From assembly GCA_023252195.1 (NCBI GenBank), contig JAHEXI010000031.1:1-36165 (forward strand): 36,165 nucleotides of DNA. The letters run 5' to 3'. Shown piece after piece: positions 16,750 to 28,917 of the stretch. A model generated the notes under the pieces. The model was given only the letters and a program-made list of their open reading frames with translations. It was not told the DNA's origin and did no database searches. Position 1 is the stretch's first letter. The number at the start of each line of letters is the position of its first letter. This DNA comes from Pseudonocardiales bacterium. Lineage in GTDB: Bacteria > Actinomycetota > Actinomycetes > Mycobacteriales > Pseudonocardiaceae. Both the position numbers and the translations under genes were made by a program.

Positions 16750-17873
16750 CCGCTCTCAGGTGGAGCTGACCAGTCGCGCTGGCGAGCTTCGTCGAGGAGT
16801 GTCTGGACGATCTCGTGTTCGGGGACGGTCTTGACGATTTCGCCGCGGACGAAGATTTGGCCTTTGCCGTTGCCGGACGAGACACCGAGGTCGGCCTCAC
16901 GTGCTTCGCCGGGGCCGTTGACCACGCAACCCATCACGGCGATGCGTAGTGGAACGGGAAAGCCCTCGAACGCGGCGGTGACCTGTTCAGCGAGGGTGTA
17001 GACGTCGACCTGGGCGCGCCCGCACGAGGGGCAGGACACGATTTCCAGCCGGCGGGGTCGCAGGCCGAGGGATTCCAGGATCTGGTTGCCGACCTTGACT
17101 TCCTCGACGGGTGGAGCGGACAGCGAGACGCGGATGGTGTCGCCGATCCCCTCGGCGAGCAGCACCCCGAAGGCGATGGCGGACTTGATCGTGCCCTGAA
17201 AACGCGGCCCGGCCTCCGTGACGCCCAGGTGTAAGGGATAGTCGCAGCGAGCGGCCAGCTGGCGGTAGGCGGCGATCATGACGAGCGGGTCGTGGTGTTT
17301 GACCGAGATCTTGATGTCGCGAAATCCGTGTTCCTCGAACAGGGAGCATTCCCAGAGGGCCGACTCGACGAGTGCGTCGGGGGTGGCGTGACCGTGCTTG
17401 GCCATCAGCCGGGGATCCAGGGAACCGGCGTTGACGCCGATGCGGATCGGCACGCCGGCGCCCGCGGCGGCTGCAGCGATCTGCGCGACCTTGTCGTCGA
17501 ACTTCTTGATGTTGCCGGGATTGACCCGGACCGCGGCGCAGCCGGCGTCGATCGCGGCGAAGACGTACCGGGGCTGGAAGTGGATGTCGGCGATCACCGG
17601 GATCTGTGATTTGGCGGCGATGGCGGGCAGCGCGCCAGCGTCGTCCTGGCTGGGGACCGCGACCCGCACGATCTGGCAACCCGCCGCAGTCAGCTCGGCG
17701 ATCTGCTGCAGCGTGGCGTCGATGTCGGAGGTGCGGGTGGTGGTCATGGACTGCACCGAGACCGGCGCGCCGCCGCCTACGGGCACGCTGCCGACCATGA
17801 CCTGGCGGGATACCCGCCGCCGCGGGGCCGCCGCAGCGTGCAAAGCGGGCATGCCCAGTTCTACCGATGCCAT
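16746..17873 (-). CDS. ispG: 4-hydroxy-3-methylbut-2-enyl diphosphate synthase
   Basis: 375 residues from ATG 17873, chosen because GAAGGAG lies five bases upstream. IspG (GcpE) is the penultimate enzyme of the MEP pathway, converting methylerythritol cyclodiphosphate to HMBPP with a 4Fe-4S cluster. The family blocks are present: [17 protein letters not shown] near the start, [15 protein letters not shown] and VRVNPGNIK in the TIM barrel, KISVKHHD, and the C-terminal cluster ligands in SCPSCGRAQ and [15 protein letters not shown]. It is one barrel plus the iron-sulfur domain, the usual bacterial form. The gene lies 28 bases after the DUF4239 gene and overlaps the start of the lipoprotein gene by four bases. 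With dxs and ispH in the same operon it should raise precursor supply for the terpene cyclases. It may be a second genomic copy. Confidence 0.95.
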   Translation of the reverse strand: MASVELGMPALHAAAAPRRRVSRQVMVGSVPVGGGAPVSVQSMTTTRTSDIDATLQQIAELTAAGCQIVRVAVPSQDDAGALPAIAAKSQIPVIADIHFQPRYVFAAIDAGCAAVRVNPGNIKKFDDKVAQIAAAAAGAGVPIRIGVNAGSLDPRLMAKHGHATPDALVESALWECSLFEEHGFRDIKISVKHHDPLVMIAAYRQLAARCDYPLHLGVTEAGPRFQGTIKSAIAFGVLLAEGIGDTIRVSLSAPPVEEVKVGNQILESLGLRPRRLEIVSCPSCGRAQVDVYTLAEQVTAAFEGFPVPLRIAVMGCVVNGPGEAREADLGVSSGNGKGQIFVRGEIVKTVPEHEIVQTLLDEARQRDWSAPPESG

Positions 17874-17901
17874 CTCAGCTCCTTCGGCGCCGGTCGACGC
17901 A

Positions 17902-19116
17902 TCACGGGTGGTGGCAGAAGGACGAGGCATCATCGAACCGGGCGGCCAGGTCGGGTGGCTCGGCCCTGCCCGCAAGCTTGGTGAGGTCCCAACCTCCCCG
18001 GAAGGGCTCTGCTGTGCCATATCGCCATCTCCCGTCCATTACGGCTGGCTCGCCTTGAGGTTTCTTCAGCAGACGCCACTCGACCTCACCTGCATTTTCG
18101 GGCGGTTTTCGGGACCCTTCCTCGCACCACCACCCACGGAATACGCCATCAGATGAAACGGTGCCGACGACCGAGCCCTTATCAATACGGTAAATGCCAC
18201 GTATCTCGTCGCCCACCTTACGAAACACGGCTACGCCGAACGAGGAGTCCGAGTTCCACACACCGGCAACGTCTTGGGCAGAGAGCCTCTCGAATGTCCC
18301 AGGGGACAGCGGGCGGGGGGCTGACTCGTCTACCCAGTAGAGCGCCAGTGCACCCTTCTTGTAGGGAGCGGTATCGACCGAGATATCACCGGAGAAGGGA
18401 TAGTCCAGCACCATGGTCAGTAGGTAGGCGAAAGACACGAAGGCGGCCGCACCGCCAACGATGATCATCCGTGTGCCCAGCCTCCTGACACTGGCGGGAT
18501 ACGCCAAGATAATGAACACCACCCCGCCGACCACCAGGAGGATACGTAACAACGGCGAGAGGCTGTCCTGGCTCTGTTGCACGCGCTGGCGCCGGTTCAA
18601 CGTGATGGTGTGCAGGTCGTCCAGCGTCGACGTGTAAAAAGCCTTCTCGACCTCGGTCTGCGGCTCGAAGCTCCGCACTGCGGCGTAGAGGCTCTCGAGT
18701 GCCGCAGAAACCCGGTGGCTCGACTCGCCCTGTCTCAGCAAGGGCCACTCGTCTTCGACTACCGCGTGGACATACTCTCCGGCCGCGTTCTTTATCGGCT
18801 TCCGTGCGTTATAGGGAAACGCATCGGCGGCGCGGGTCAGTCCAGCGAGGGCGCTCGCCTCGGATGAGACGAGCGACGAGGCTGCCGAAAAGTTGCCCGA
18901 AATGTCAGTGATCACGAGGGCCAAGATTATCGTGTAGAGCAAGGCGAATACGTCCGCCCGCAGAATCCCGGTCAGCTGCTCGAAACCGGAATCAGCCAGG
19001 TTGGGAAACATCTTGTGGATGACAGCAGACGCGATGACGGCAACAGCGGTCGTACCACCGACGATGATCAGGACCAAACCGATGGTGGAGAAGTGGTTGA
19101 CGAGGTAGAGCGTCAT
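17902..19116 (-). CDS. DUF4239-type membrane protein with C-terminal beta domain
   Basis: 404 residues. ATG 19116 overlaps the dxs stop as ATGA. Two N-terminal helices ([22 protein letters not shown] and [19 protein letters not shown]) are followed by a ~140-residue helical region containing [20 protein letters not shown] and [17 protein letters not shown], then two more helices ([18 protein letters not shown] and [24 protein letters not shown]). This four-helix, bestrophin-like layout is DUF4239. Unusually it carries a C-terminal ~120-residue soluble part with [35 protein letters not shown] and MDGRWRYG, probably a small beta barrel. The family has no established function. Its position inside a MEP-pathway operon, coupled to dxs and followed by ispG, suggests a role at the membrane in the same process. 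That is inference from order only. Confidence 0.75.
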   Translation of the reverse strand: MTLYLVNHFSTIGLVLIIVGGTTAVAVIASAVIHKMFPNLADSGFEQLTGILRADVFALLYTIILALVITDISGNFSAASSLVSSEASALAGLTRAADAFPYNARKPIKNAAGEYVHAVVEDEWPLLRQGESSHRVSAALESLYAAVRSFEPQTEVEKAFYTSTLDDLHTITLNRRQRVQQSQDSLSPLLRILLVVGGVVFIILAYPASVRRLGTRMIIVGGAAAFVSFAYLLTMVLDYPFSGDISVDTAPYKKGALALYWVDESAPRPLSPGTFERLSAQDVAGVWNSDSSFGVAVFRKVGDEIRGIYRIDKGSVVGTVSSDGVFRGWWCEEGSRKPPENAGEVEWRLLKKPQGEPAVMDGRWRYGTAEPFRGGWDLTKLAGRAEPPDLAARFDDASSFCHHP

Positions 19117-20906
19117 CAGGCCTCCTCGGGGACGACTTTGCCTCGGTGCGTGCTGGCGAGTCGTTTGAGGACGGCGGTGGCGATGCCGGATGCGTCCAGG
19201 CCGTGGGCCTGCAGGAGCTGAGCGCGGGAGGCGTGCGGCAGGAACCGGGGTGGCAGGGCGAAGGTGGCCGCGCAGGTGTCCGCCCCGGCAGCGGCCAGGG
19301 CCTGGGCGATCCGGGCGCCCAGCGCTCCGGTAGTGGTGGTGTCTTCGACGGTGAGCACCAGGCGGTGCGCGCCCGCCAGCTTGACCAGTGCTGGGTCCAG
19401 GGGCGCGATCCAGCGCGGGTCGATCACGGTGACCGGCACGCCGTGGACGGTGAGCTCCTCGGCGGCGGCCAGGCATGGCTGCGCCATCGGTCCGACGGCG
19501 ATCAACAAGCCCACGGCAGCGGGGTCGTCCCGGAGAATGTCGTATTGTCCGATTCTGCCGGTGGCGGGGATGTCCGGACCCGCTGTCGCCTTCGGGTAGC
19601 GGATCACCGTGGGCCCATCGGCGACGTCGACGGCCTCACGAAGTAGTTCACGCAGCTGTGCGCAGTCCCGGGGAGCGGCCAGGCGCAGGCCGGGAATGAC
19701 TGGCAGGATGGCGGCATCCCACATGCCGTGGTGGCTGGGCCCGTCCGGGCCGGTGATCCCGGCCCGGTCCAGCACCACGGTGACCGGCAGCTGGTGCAGG
19801 GCGACGTCCATGAGGAGCTGGTCGAATGCCCGGCCGGCGAAGGTGGCATAGAGCGCGACTACGGGGTGAAAGCCCCCAATCGCCAGCCCCGCCGCGGAGG
19901 TGACGGCGTGCTGCTCGGCGATCCCCACATCGAATACCCGGTGCGGGAACCTGGTGGCGAATCCACCCAGCCCGGTGGGGTGCAGCATCGCCGCGGTCAC
20001 GCAGACCACGTCGGCCCGGTCGGCGCCGATCGCGACGATCTCCTGCGCGAACACCGACGTCCAGGTCGGCTTGCCGACCGAGCGGGGGCGGCCGGTACTG
20101 GGATCGATGACGCCGACGGTGTGCAGGCAGTCGGTCTCGTCCTGCTCGGCGGGTGGATACCCGTTGCCTTTCTGAGTAATGCAGTGCACCACGACCGGTC
20201 GACGCAGCGCGGCTGCCCGTCGCAGGGCGCTCTCGACGCCGGTGATGTCATGCCCGTCGACCGGGCCGAGATACGCCAGCCCGAGATCCTCGAACAGGGT
20301 GTGACGATCCACATCGCACTGGCGCAACTCCGCCAGATGGCGGGCGAACCCGCCGACGGTCGGCGAGTAGGAGCGGCCATTGTCATTGAGCACGATGATC
20401 ACTGGCCGGTCCGGGGCCGCGCCGATGTTGTTCAGCGCTTCCCAGCACATGCCGCCGGTCAGCGCTCCGTCCCCGACGATCGCGACGACCCGGCGGTCGG
20501 CGCCACCCCGCAGCGCGAAGGCCTTGGCCAGGCCGTCGGCGTAGGACAGCGCGGTCGAGGCGTGCGAGTTCTCGATGACATCGTGGACGGACTCGACCCG
20601 CGACGGGTAACCGGACAGGCCACCGGCTTGGCGCAGGAAGTCGAAATCGGTGCACCGCCCGGTGAGAATCTTGTGCACGTAGGCCTGATGCCCGGTATCG
20701 AACAGCAGCACATCACGGGGTGAGTCGAACACCCGGTGCACGGCGATCGTCAGCTCGACCACACCAAGGTTCGGCCCCAGGTGCCCACCGACACCGGATA
20801 CTTTGTCAATCAGGAACGCCCGGATCTCCCGCGCCAGAGCGCTCAGCGCCGCAACTGGCAGTCCCTTGAGGTCAGCCGGACCGGTGATACGGCTCAGTAG
20901 GGTCAT
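19116..20906 (-). CDS. dxs: 1-deoxy-D-xylulose-5-phosphate synthase
   Basis: 596 residues; DXS proteins usually have 610-640. It condenses pyruvate and glyceraldehyde 3-phosphate with thiamine diphosphate, the first and often limiting MEP step. Visible blocks are [32 protein letters not shown], the cofactor motif [16 protein letters not shown] with Asn in [24 protein letters not shown] with the catalytic Glu, and [18 protein letters not shown]. All domains are complete. The slightly short length comes from the linker between the first two domains. ATG 20906 overlaps the ispH stop (ATGA), and its own stop overlaps the DUF4239 start (ATGA), so translation is coupled in both directions. A dedicated dxs beside terpene cyclases suggests a secondary-metabolism copy rather than the housekeeping one. 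Confidence 0.96.
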   Translation of the reverse strand: MTLLSRITGPADLKGLPVAALSALAREIRAFLIDKVSGVGGHLGPNLGVVELTIAVHRVFDSPRDVLLFDTGHQAYVHKILTGRCTDFDFLRQAGGLSGYPSRVESVHDVIENSHASTALSYADGLAKAFALRGGADRRVVAIVGDGALTGGMCWEALNNIGAAPDRPVIIVLNDNGRSYSPTVGGFARHLAELRQCDVDRHTLFEDLGLAYLGPVDGHDITGVESALRRAAALRRPVVVHCITQKGNGYPPAEQDETDCLHTVGVIDPSTGRPRSVGKPTWTSVFAQEIVAIGADRADVVCVTAAMLHPTGLGGFATRFPHRVFDVGIAEQHAVTSAAGLAIGGFHPVVALYATFAGRAFDQLLMDVALHQLPVTVVLDRAGITGPDGPSHHGMWDAAILPVIPGLRLAAPRDCAQLRELLREAVDVADGPTVIRYPKATAGPDIPATGRIGQYDILRDDPAAVGLLIAVGPMAQPCLAAAEELTVHGVPVTVIDPRWIAPLDPALVKLAGAHRLVLTVEDTTTTGALGARIAQALAAAGADTCAATFALPPRFLPHASRAQLLQAHGLDASGIATAVLKRLASTHRGKVVPEEA

Positions 20907-21862
20907 GATCGTCGTACCGCAAGGGGCACGGTAAACCGGATATCCTCACGGGTGGTTTCGCGTTCGACCACGGTGATCCGGTTACCGCCGGCCGAGCCGG
21001 CAATCTGGCTCAGCTCGGCCAGGGCCGCGATGACGGCGTCGACCAGCCGGGGTGGAGCCGAGGCGCCGGCGGTCAACCCGACCACGTGGACACCGTCCAG
21101 CCACTCCGGCCGGATGTCACCGGCGTCATCGATGAGATAGCCAGGAGTGCCGTGACGGTGCGCGAGCTCCACCAGTCGCACGGAGTTCGACGAGTTCGTC
21201 GAGCCGACCACGAGCACCAGATCCGACTCGTCGGCGATTGCCCGCAGTGCGTCCTGGCGGTTGGTCGTCGCATAACAGATGTCATCGGAAGCTGGGCCGC
21301 GCAGCGCGGGAAACCGGGCCGACAGCGCCTGGATGATCTCGGTGGTCTCGTCCACGGCCAGGGTGGTCTGGGTCAGGTACGACACCCGCCCCGGATCGGC
21401 GACCGTCAGGTTCGAGACCTCGTCGACCGTCTGCACCAGGACCATCTGGTTCGGGGCCTCTCCCAGGGTGCCGTCGACCTCCTCGTGCCCCGCGTGGCCG
21501 ATCAGGATCACGGTGTCGCCGCGGGCGGCGAACCGGCGGGCTTCGGCGTGCACCTTGGTCACCAGTGGACAGGTCGCGTCAATCACCTCCAGCCCCCGGT
21601 CGGCGGCCTGCGCCCGCACTGCTGGGGACACCCCGTGGGCGGAGAACACCATCGTGGCGCCATCCGGGACGGCGTCGAGCTCGTCGACGAACACCGCCCC
21701 GCGCCCCTGGAGATCAGCGACCACATGGGTGTTGTGCACGATCTGCCTGCGCACGTAGATCGGACCGCCCCGCTGGTCGAGTAGCCGCTCCACGACCTCG
21801 ATGGCACGCTCGACGCCAGCGCAGAATGACCGCGGCGCGGCGAGCAGGACGGTGAGAGACAC
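20903..21862 (-). CDS. ispH: 4-hydroxy-3-methylbut-2-enyl diphosphate reductase
   Basis: 319 residues from GTG 21862, preferred because GGAGG lies eight bases upstream and the product then begins [16 protein letters not shown], as IspH proteins do. Upstream in-frame starts at 21895 or 21916 would overlap the polyprenyl synthase gene. IspH reduces HMBPP to IPP and DMAPP using a 4Fe-4S cluster. The three ligand cysteines are seen in [10 protein letters not shown] (Cys14), [11 protein letters not shown] and [14 protein letters not shown], and the conserved His is in HNTHVVADL and [11 protein letters not shown]. It ends in a four-base overlap with dxs. Together with Dxs and IspG, it covers the first step and the last two steps of the MEP pathway in this operon. 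Dxr and IspD/E/F are not in the window. Confidence 0.95.
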   Translation of the reverse strand: MSLTVLLAAPRSFCAGVERAIEVVERLLDQRGGPIYVRRQIVHNTHVVADLQGRGAVFVDELDAVPDGATMVFSAHGVSPAVRAQAADRGLEVIDATCPLVTKVHAEARRFAARGDTVILIGHAGHEEVDGTLGEAPNQMVLVQTVDEVSNLTVADPGRVSYLTQTTLAVDETTEIIQALSARFPALRGPASDDICYATTNRQDALRAIADESDLVLVVGSTNSSNSVRLVELAHRHGTPGYLIDDAGDIRPEWLDGVHVVGLTAGASAPPRLVDAVIAALAELSQIAGSAGGNRITVVERETTREDIRFTVPLAVRRS

Positions 21863-21884
21863 CTGAGGTGCCTCCGGGCGGGGC

Positions 21885-22925
21885 TCAGTGGTCACGGTGG
21901 GTGGCCAGCCGGGCAAGCGCAGCCAGCTCTGCGGTGGCTTGCGGAGTCGGACGGGCCGACTGCAACTTCTGCATCGCCTGCGCCAGCAGATCGTCGGCCT
22001 GGGTCTGGCTCCAGGTGCGCCCGCCCGCGAGGTCGATCAGCTCCGCGGCGTGGGCCGCGTCGGTTTCGGACAGCGGCTGGTCTCGGTGATAGAGCGCGGC
22101 CAGTTCGCGCCCAGCCGGGGTCTCAGAGGCCAAGGCGGCTACCACCGGGAGAGACTTTTTCTGGCTGCGCAGGTCCGAATGGACCGGCTTACCGGTCAGG
22201 TCTGAGTCTCCCCAAATACCCAGGAGATCATCCACGTGCTGAAACGCCAAGCCCAGGTGCATCCCGAAGCCACGCAGCTGCGCGACCTGCTCCGGGCGGC
22301 CGCCTCCGAATGCGGCGCCCACCGCGCACGCGCATCCCAGCAGGGCGGCGGTCTTTCGCTCGGCCATCCGCACGCACTCGGCCGGCTCGACCTCCACGCG
22401 TTGCTCGAACGACAAGTCCGCGCTCTGGCCATCTAACAGATCCTGCACCGCGGCGCTGAGCATCCGGGTCCCGTCCATCGCAGCCGGGTGCCCGCTGCCG
22501 GCCAGCACATCCAAGGCCAGGACCAGCAGCGCGTCCCCGGCCAGAATCGCCGCGTTGACCCCGAACACGCTCCACGCCGTGGGGCGGTGGCGGCGGGTCA
22601 AGTCGCCGTCCATCACATCGTCGTGCAGCAGCGAGTGGTTGTGCACCAACTCGACGGCGGCCGCAGCAGGCAGTGCCGCATCCGCTGTACCGCCGACGGC
22701 TTGGGCGCTGAGCAATACGAGCGTGGGCCGGATCGCCTTTCCCCCGTTCACCTGTACCGGGTGGCCGTGTTCGTCCCACCAGCCGAAGTGGTAACCGGCG
22801 ATGTGCCGCATCGAGGAAGGCAGTCTGCCGACCGCCGTTCGCACGGCAGGCTCGACGAGGTCGCGGCTCCAGACGAGCACCTCGCGTGCCGACCGGCCTG
22901 CGGTCATCACGTCCACGGTGGTCAC
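21885..22925 (-). CDS. Polyprenyl (GPP/FPP-type) diphosphate synthase
   Basis: 346 residues from GTG 22925; AGGAGGAAGG just upstream overlaps the shell-gene stop. It is an all-alpha trans-isoprenyl diphosphate synthase. The first Asp-rich motif is DDVMD at 102-106 (after [11 protein letters not shown]), and the second is DDLLGIWGD at 232-240, with Gly instead of the last Asp of DDxxD, as is common in actinobacterial members. [10 protein letters not shown] at 61-70 holds the diphosphate-binding Lys and Arg. It condenses IPP with allylic diphosphates. The chain length cannot be read safely. 2-MIB needs GPP and geosmin needs FPP, so one enzyme making both, or a second enzyme elsewhere, is required. 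Polyprenyl synthases are known neighbours of Family 2B encapsulins. Confidence 0.92.
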   Translation of the reverse strand: MTTVDVMTAGRSAREVLVWSRDLVEPAVRTAVGRLPSSMRHIAGYHFGWWDEHGHPVQVNGGKAIRPTLVLLSAQAVGGTADAALPAAAAVELVHNHSLLHDDVMDGDLTRRHRPTAWSVFGVNAAILAGDALLVLALDVLAGSGHPAAMDGTRMLSAAVQDLLDGQSADLSFEQRVEVEPAECVRMAERKTAALLGCACAVGAAFGGGRPEQVAQLRGFGMHLGLAFQHVDDLLGIWGDSDLTGKPVHSDLRSQKKSLPVVAALASETPAGRELAALYHRDQPLSETDAAHAAELIDLAGGRTWSQTQADDLLAQAMQKLQSARPTPQATAELAALARLATHRDH

Positions 22926-22943
22926 GGTTATCTCACCTTCCTC

Positions 22944-24359
22944 CTAGCGGCCGATCTCGACGTTGTCCAGAACTCCCAGCGCATCGGGAACCAGGACCGC
23001 CACCGAGTAGTACGTGCTCACCAGGTAGGAAATGATCGCTCTTTCGTCGATACCCATGAATCGGACGTTAAGTCCCGGCTCGACTTCATCGGGAATCCCG
23101 GTCTGGTGTAGCCCGATCACGCCTTCATCTTCCAGGCCGATGCGCATCGCCAGGATTGAGCTGGTCCGGTGCTCGGTGATGGGGATCTTGTTACAGGGGA
23201 GGATCGGTACCCCGCGCCATGCCTGCACTTGGCGACCATCGACATCGACGCTCGGCGGGTAGATGCCCCGGCGGTTACATTCCCGGCCGATCGCGGCGAT
23301 CGTCTGCGGATGCGCCAGGAAGAACCGCGTCTTTCGCCGTCGGGCGAGTAACGCATCCATGTCGCTCGGGGTCGGTGGCCCGGTGCGGGCATGTATTCGA
23401 TGCTGGAAATCCACGTTGTGGAGCAACCCGAACTCCGGGTTGTTGATCAGCTCATCTTCTTGCGTTTCCCGCAGCGCCTCGATGGTCAATCTCAGCTGCT
23501 GTTCGGTCTGGTTCATCGGCTGGCTGTACAGGTCCGCTACCCGGGTGTGCACTCGCAGGACAGTCTGGGCCACGCTGAGTTCGTACTCGCGGGGGTTGGT
23601 CTCGTAGTCGACGAACGTACCCGCCAGTTCCGGTTCTCCCGTGTGTCCCGCGCTCAGTGCGATGACTGCCTCGCCGCGCTTATTGCGTGGTCGCCTGCTG
23701 TGGGTCCGGAACCGCTCAACATGAGCCTGCAATGCCGCAGATCTGCCGACCATCTCCTCGAACGCTTGCTGAGGTAAGGCCAGTACGGTGCAGGCAGTCG
23801 CTGCCGTGATGGTGAATGTCCAGCTGTCTTGGGACTCGACCAATTCCCGATCGCCGAAGTAGTCACCGTCGGCGAGGGTGCCCAGGACCGTCTGTTCGCC
23901 GTACTTACCCGGACCGATCTTGTTAACCTTGCCGTGAGCAATGAAGAATACCTGATCGGCCGGTTGGCCCATCTCTACCAGCGCACTACCGGGCTCGAAC
24001 TCCCGTTGCTCGCATTGATCGGCCAACCCACGGAGCACCTCAGGGTCATCGAAACCCCGCAGCACCGGCAACTCACGCAGTTCTCCAGGAATAATCCGAA
24101 CTCCGGCGCTCGACGTGTCGAACGTTATTTGGCCATCGCCCACCGTGTAAGTCAACCGGTGGTTCACCCGGAAAGTACCGCCCGCGGCCTCCACCCACGG
24201 CAACATCCGCAGCAGCCAGCGAGACGTGATCTCCTGCATCTGCGGGACAGACTTCGTCGTCGTCGCCAGGTTGGCCGCCGCGGCGGTGCTGAGACTTAAT
24301 AGTGGCTGACTCGATTGTGGCTGCTCGGCAACATCAACGCTCGGATCCGTCACGGTCAC
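22944..24359 (-). CDS. eshA: Family 2B encapsulin shell protein with CNMP domain (paralogue 1)
   Basis: About 471 residues from GTG 24359; the frame is open to TTG 24374, and the numbering here uses that start. It belongs to the HK97-fold Family 2B encapsulins, also known as EshA or Cnb and long annotated as cyclic-nucleotide-binding proteins beside 2-MIB genes. The N-arm carries [20 protein letters not shown] (36-55). A cyclic-nucleotide-binding fold (~105-215) is inserted in the shell. The rest has the P-domain and A-domain blocks [38 protein letters not shown] and [20 protein letters not shown]. In the binding pocket, Asp175 and Trp185 replace the usual Glu and Arg. Residues 344-350 (ARRRKTR) differ from the TVWKDP-type sequence of paralogue 2, possibly from a short compensated frameshift. 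It ends at GR without a tail. It should assemble with the cyclases as cargo. Confidence 0.9.
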   Translation of the reverse strand: MTVTDPSVDVAEQPQSSQPLLSLSTAAAANLATTTKSVPQMQEITSRWLLRMLPWVEAAGGTFRVNHRLTYTVGDGQITFDTSSAGVRIIPGELRELPVLRGFDDPEVLRGLADQCEQREFEPGSALVEMGQPADQVFFIAHGKVNKIGPGKYGEQTVLGTLADGDYFGDRELVESQDSWTFTITAATACTVLALPQQAFEEMVGRSAALQAHVERFRTHSRRPRNKRGEAVIALSAGHTGEPELAGTFVDYETNPREYELSVAQTVLRVHTRVADLYSQPMNQTEQQLRLTIEALRETQEDELINNPEFGLLHNVDFQHRIHARTGPPTPSDMDALLARRRKTRFFLAHPQTIAAIGRECNRRGIYPPSVDVDGRQVQAWRGVPILPCNKIPITEHRTSSILAMRIGLEDEGVIGLHQTGIPDEVEPGLNVRFMGIDERAIISYLVSTYYSVAVLVPDALGVLDNVEIGR

Positions 24360-24389
24360 CACACACCTCACCAATCTCGATACATTCGG

Positions 24390-25244
24390 TCAGACCCGAT
24401 CGGCGGCGATGAGCAGGTAATGGAAGCTGCCCTCGCGGTACGCCGTCAGGAACGGGTCCTCGATCCCGGTGGCGACCGAGGACTTCGCCCGCAGTTCCCA
24501 GTAGGGGATGGTGTGGGAGGTGAGATCGATGACGTCGATCGGGACGAGATTGTTGGCTGCTAGCGCTTTGAAGTAGTCGCTCCTGGGATGAATATTGCAG
24601 ATGTAGTGCTCGTCGATCCGGCTGACCGCTTTGGATCGACCACCCGTCACGTCGTTGTAGCAACCGGTGATGCAGACGTAGCGGCCGCCGTACTCCAGCA
24701 GGCGGGAGAACTCGGCGAATAGCTGGAACAGGTCCACGTACATAGTGCTTTCGTTGTTCCAGATTCCCCGGTGCGATCCTGTCTCGAAACCGGTGTCCAG
24801 CATGTTGCGGAAGTGGAACCTCACCTTGTCGGCCACGCCACGCTGCCTGGCCTGGTCGTTGGCGAACTCGACCTGTTGCTCCGAGATCGACACTCCGTCC
24901 ATCTGACAGCCGAAGCGTTGGTGGGCCATGAAGCTGGTGCCACCGCGGCCACACCCGGCATCCAGCAGGCGGTCTGCCGGCGATATGTCGCCGAAATGAT
25001 CGAGTAGGATCTTGGCCTGCGCAGTCTCCAACCGGTGCATCTCGGTGATGATTCGGTCGTCGCGGGTGTCCTCGGGGCCTTCCAACACCGACCGGTCATA
25101 GTCGCCGATCCCGTAGTGATGGTGGTACAGGCCGTCGACATCACCGAGCAGCAGGTTGACCGGGTCCTTCTCGTTGTTCCAGTACGACGCAACAGACTTC
25201 TGGTAGTCGCTGCGCAGGACGTTGGCGACGGTAGTCGTGGTCAT
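24390..25244 (-). CDS. mtf: Geranyl diphosphate 2-C-methyltransferase
   Basis: 284 residues. ATG 25244 has AAGGAGG seven bases upstream. It transfers a methyl group from S-adenosylmethionine to C-2 of GPP, giving the C11 substrate of 2-MIB synthase. The N-terminal block SYWNNEKDPVNLLLGDVDGL and LYHHHYGIGDYD are characteristic of this enzyme within the small-molecule methyltransferase family. The SAM-binding motif is LLDAGCGRGGTSFMAHQRFG near residues 90-109, followed by GVSISEQQVEFA. Later blocks NNESTMYVDLFQLFAEFSRLL and YVCITGCYND are also typical. It is 68 bases after 2-MIB synthase and about 30 before the shell gene, the same mtf-tpc-cnb grouping known from Streptomyces and cyanobacteria. 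It lacks the GPTGLGTSA motif of the cyclases. Confidence 0.94.
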   Translation of the reverse strand: MTTTTVANVLRSDYQKSVASYWNNEKDPVNLLLGDVDGLYHHHYGIGDYDRSVLEGPEDTRDDRIITEMHRLETAQAKILLDHFGDISPADRLLDAGCGRGGTSFMAHQRFGCQMDGVSISEQQVEFANDQARQRGVADKVRFHFRNMLDTGFETGSHRGIWNNESTMYVDLFQLFAEFSRLLEYGGRYVCITGCYNDVTGGRSKAVSRIDEHYICNIHPRSDYFKALAANNLVPIDVIDLTSHTIPYWELRAKSSVATGIEDPFLTAYREGSFHYLLIAADRV

Positions 25245-25312
25245 GTTGGGACCTCCTTCTGCTTGTCGGGTTGATCAGCCGGGCTGGTGCCGAGGCCGGT
25301 TTCCGGGGGCGC

Positions 25313-26581
25313 TCACGCGTTGCTCGCGCTGTGGTATCGCCCGGTGGTGCTGTGCCATTCGCGGTTACCGCCGAGCCAGGCCCAGATGTCGGCTAGGAAA
25401 CGCCGCAGCGCAAGCGAGCCGACCTGGCTGAGGACGGCCGCTTCCTCGACGAAGGTGTGCATCAGCTCGTTATGGATCTGTACCGTGCGCTCGATTGCTT
25501 CCTGCCGAGAGCACTTCTCCTCGTTGGCGATCAGCTTGGGTAGGTCGAAGTCCTCGTCGGATTCCTTACCCATCGAATAAAGATCGTTCAGAATTACGCT
25601 CGCACTGCCCGCCAAGCAAAACACCCGGCGCACCCGGCGATCGGCGAACTCGAAGGCGGGAAGCTCGTATCCGGCAATCGGATCGACCAACACCATCGGT
25701 GGCAAGAAGCTGTTTTCATGCCGGTGCGTCAGGTATTCCCAGACCGGCGGGATTCGCCCGGTGGCGCGCCAGTTCGCCTCATGGTTGTAGGCCATGAACA
25801 TGACCGCCAGCTCGTGGCGGAGCCGGGCGACCTGCGTCGCGGTGGCGTACCGGGCAAGGTGCTCGAATGCCGAGCGATACGCGACCGCGACAGGCTCCTC
25901 CGATAAGGCCTGGTCGAGTTGGGGCGCATACCTGACGGGGAGATCAACCGGATCCACCGCAGCGAAGGTGATCCCTAGCCGCGAGGCGATCACCTTCGCG
26001 TCGGCACCCATGGATTCCTCGTCGAGGAAGTGGTCGTCGGTGGCCCATTCCGCGAGTACGCACTTCGATGCCGCCAGCAGCCGGTCCGGGTCATCCGTAG
26101 CCGGATGGGTGAGCATCATCAGACGTCCAAAGTTGGCCGTCCGCACGCGGTCGAGCTGTCCGGGGTAGATCCCGACCTGCTCGGCCCAGTCGACCAACCG
26201 GTCGTTGACCTCCTCGCCGAGGGCTACGTCGTCACGAACCGCTGGCGGGCAGTACAGCTCTGGATCTGACCCACTCTCAGGAGACGCCCCGGCGGAAACT
26301 TGGCCAGTGTCCGGCCTTGTCTCGCCTAGGGCGGTGCCTTGCCACAGGATCCGGGCCGCCGACGTACCCAGCCCCGTGGGGCCGCTGAGGAGTCGACCCA
26401 CCACCGGCGCGGTGGGCTGGTTGGCATCCCCCGGCAGGTGATCCGCGGTAGGACGTTGATCCCCGGTAGATTCGGGAAGGTCCCTCGGGGCAGTGCGTTC
26501 CGGGTTGGCGAACAGGGCGACCACCACGCCCGCCAGGTCATGGGCGGCCGCGGGCGCGGACACACGAGACAGCACAGACAC
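25313..26581 (-). CDS. tpc: 2-Methylisoborneol synthase
   Basis: 422 residues from GTG 26581, with AAGGAGG four to five bases upstream. A class I terpene cyclase that turns 2-methyl-GPP into 2-methylisoborneol, an earthy volatile. Residues 1-~115 are Pro/Ala/Gly-rich and probably disordered, with a conserved island [15 protein letters not shown] at 64-78. Disordered N-termini are how cargo binds Family 2 encapsulins. The cyclase domain follows: Asp-rich motif DDHFLDEE at 182-189, magnesium NSE motif NDLYSMGKE at 332-340, and C-terminal RY (415-416). All magnesium ligands are present, so it should be active. The alpha-bundle core matches family length. It sits between geosmin synthase (40 bases upstream) and the GPP methyltransferase. 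Confidence 0.94.
   Translation of the reverse strand: MSVLSRVSAPAAAHDLAGVVVALFANPERTAPRDLPESTGDQRPTADHLPGDANQPTAPVVGRLLSGPTGLGTSAARILWQGTALGETRPDTGQVSAGASPESGSDPELYCPPAVRDDVALGEEVNDRLVDWAEQVGIYPGQLDRVRTANFGRLMMLTHPATDDPDRLLAASKCVLAEWATDDHFLDEESMGADAKVIASRLGITFAAVDPVDLPVRYAPQLDQALSEEPVAVAYRSAFEHLARYATATQVARLRHELAVMFMAYNHEANWRATGRIPPVWEYLTHRHENSFLPPMVLVDPIAGYELPAFEFADRRVRRVFCLAGSASVILNDLYSMGKESDEDFDLPKLIANEEKCSRQEAIERTVQIHNELMHTFVEEAAVLSQVGSLALRRFLADIWAWLGGNREWHSTTGRYHSASNA
26348..26383 (-). other. Putative shell-targeting motif in 2-MIB synthase
   Basis: Codons 67-78 encode [12 protein letters not shown] within an otherwise low-complexity, Pro-rich N-terminus. The same motif occurs twice more in geosmin synthase (27780-27815 and 26643-26678). 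Its isolation inside disordered sequence is what a binding peptide for the shell would look like. The targeting role is inference. Confidence 0.6.
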
Positions 26582-26621
26582 CGGTCCTCCTTCGTTAGTG
26601 GTCCGCCTGAGCTGGACTCAT

Positions 26622-28892
<2,271 letters not shown>

Positions 28893-28917
28893 TCAGTTGA
28901 TGTACGAAATGAGTGCG

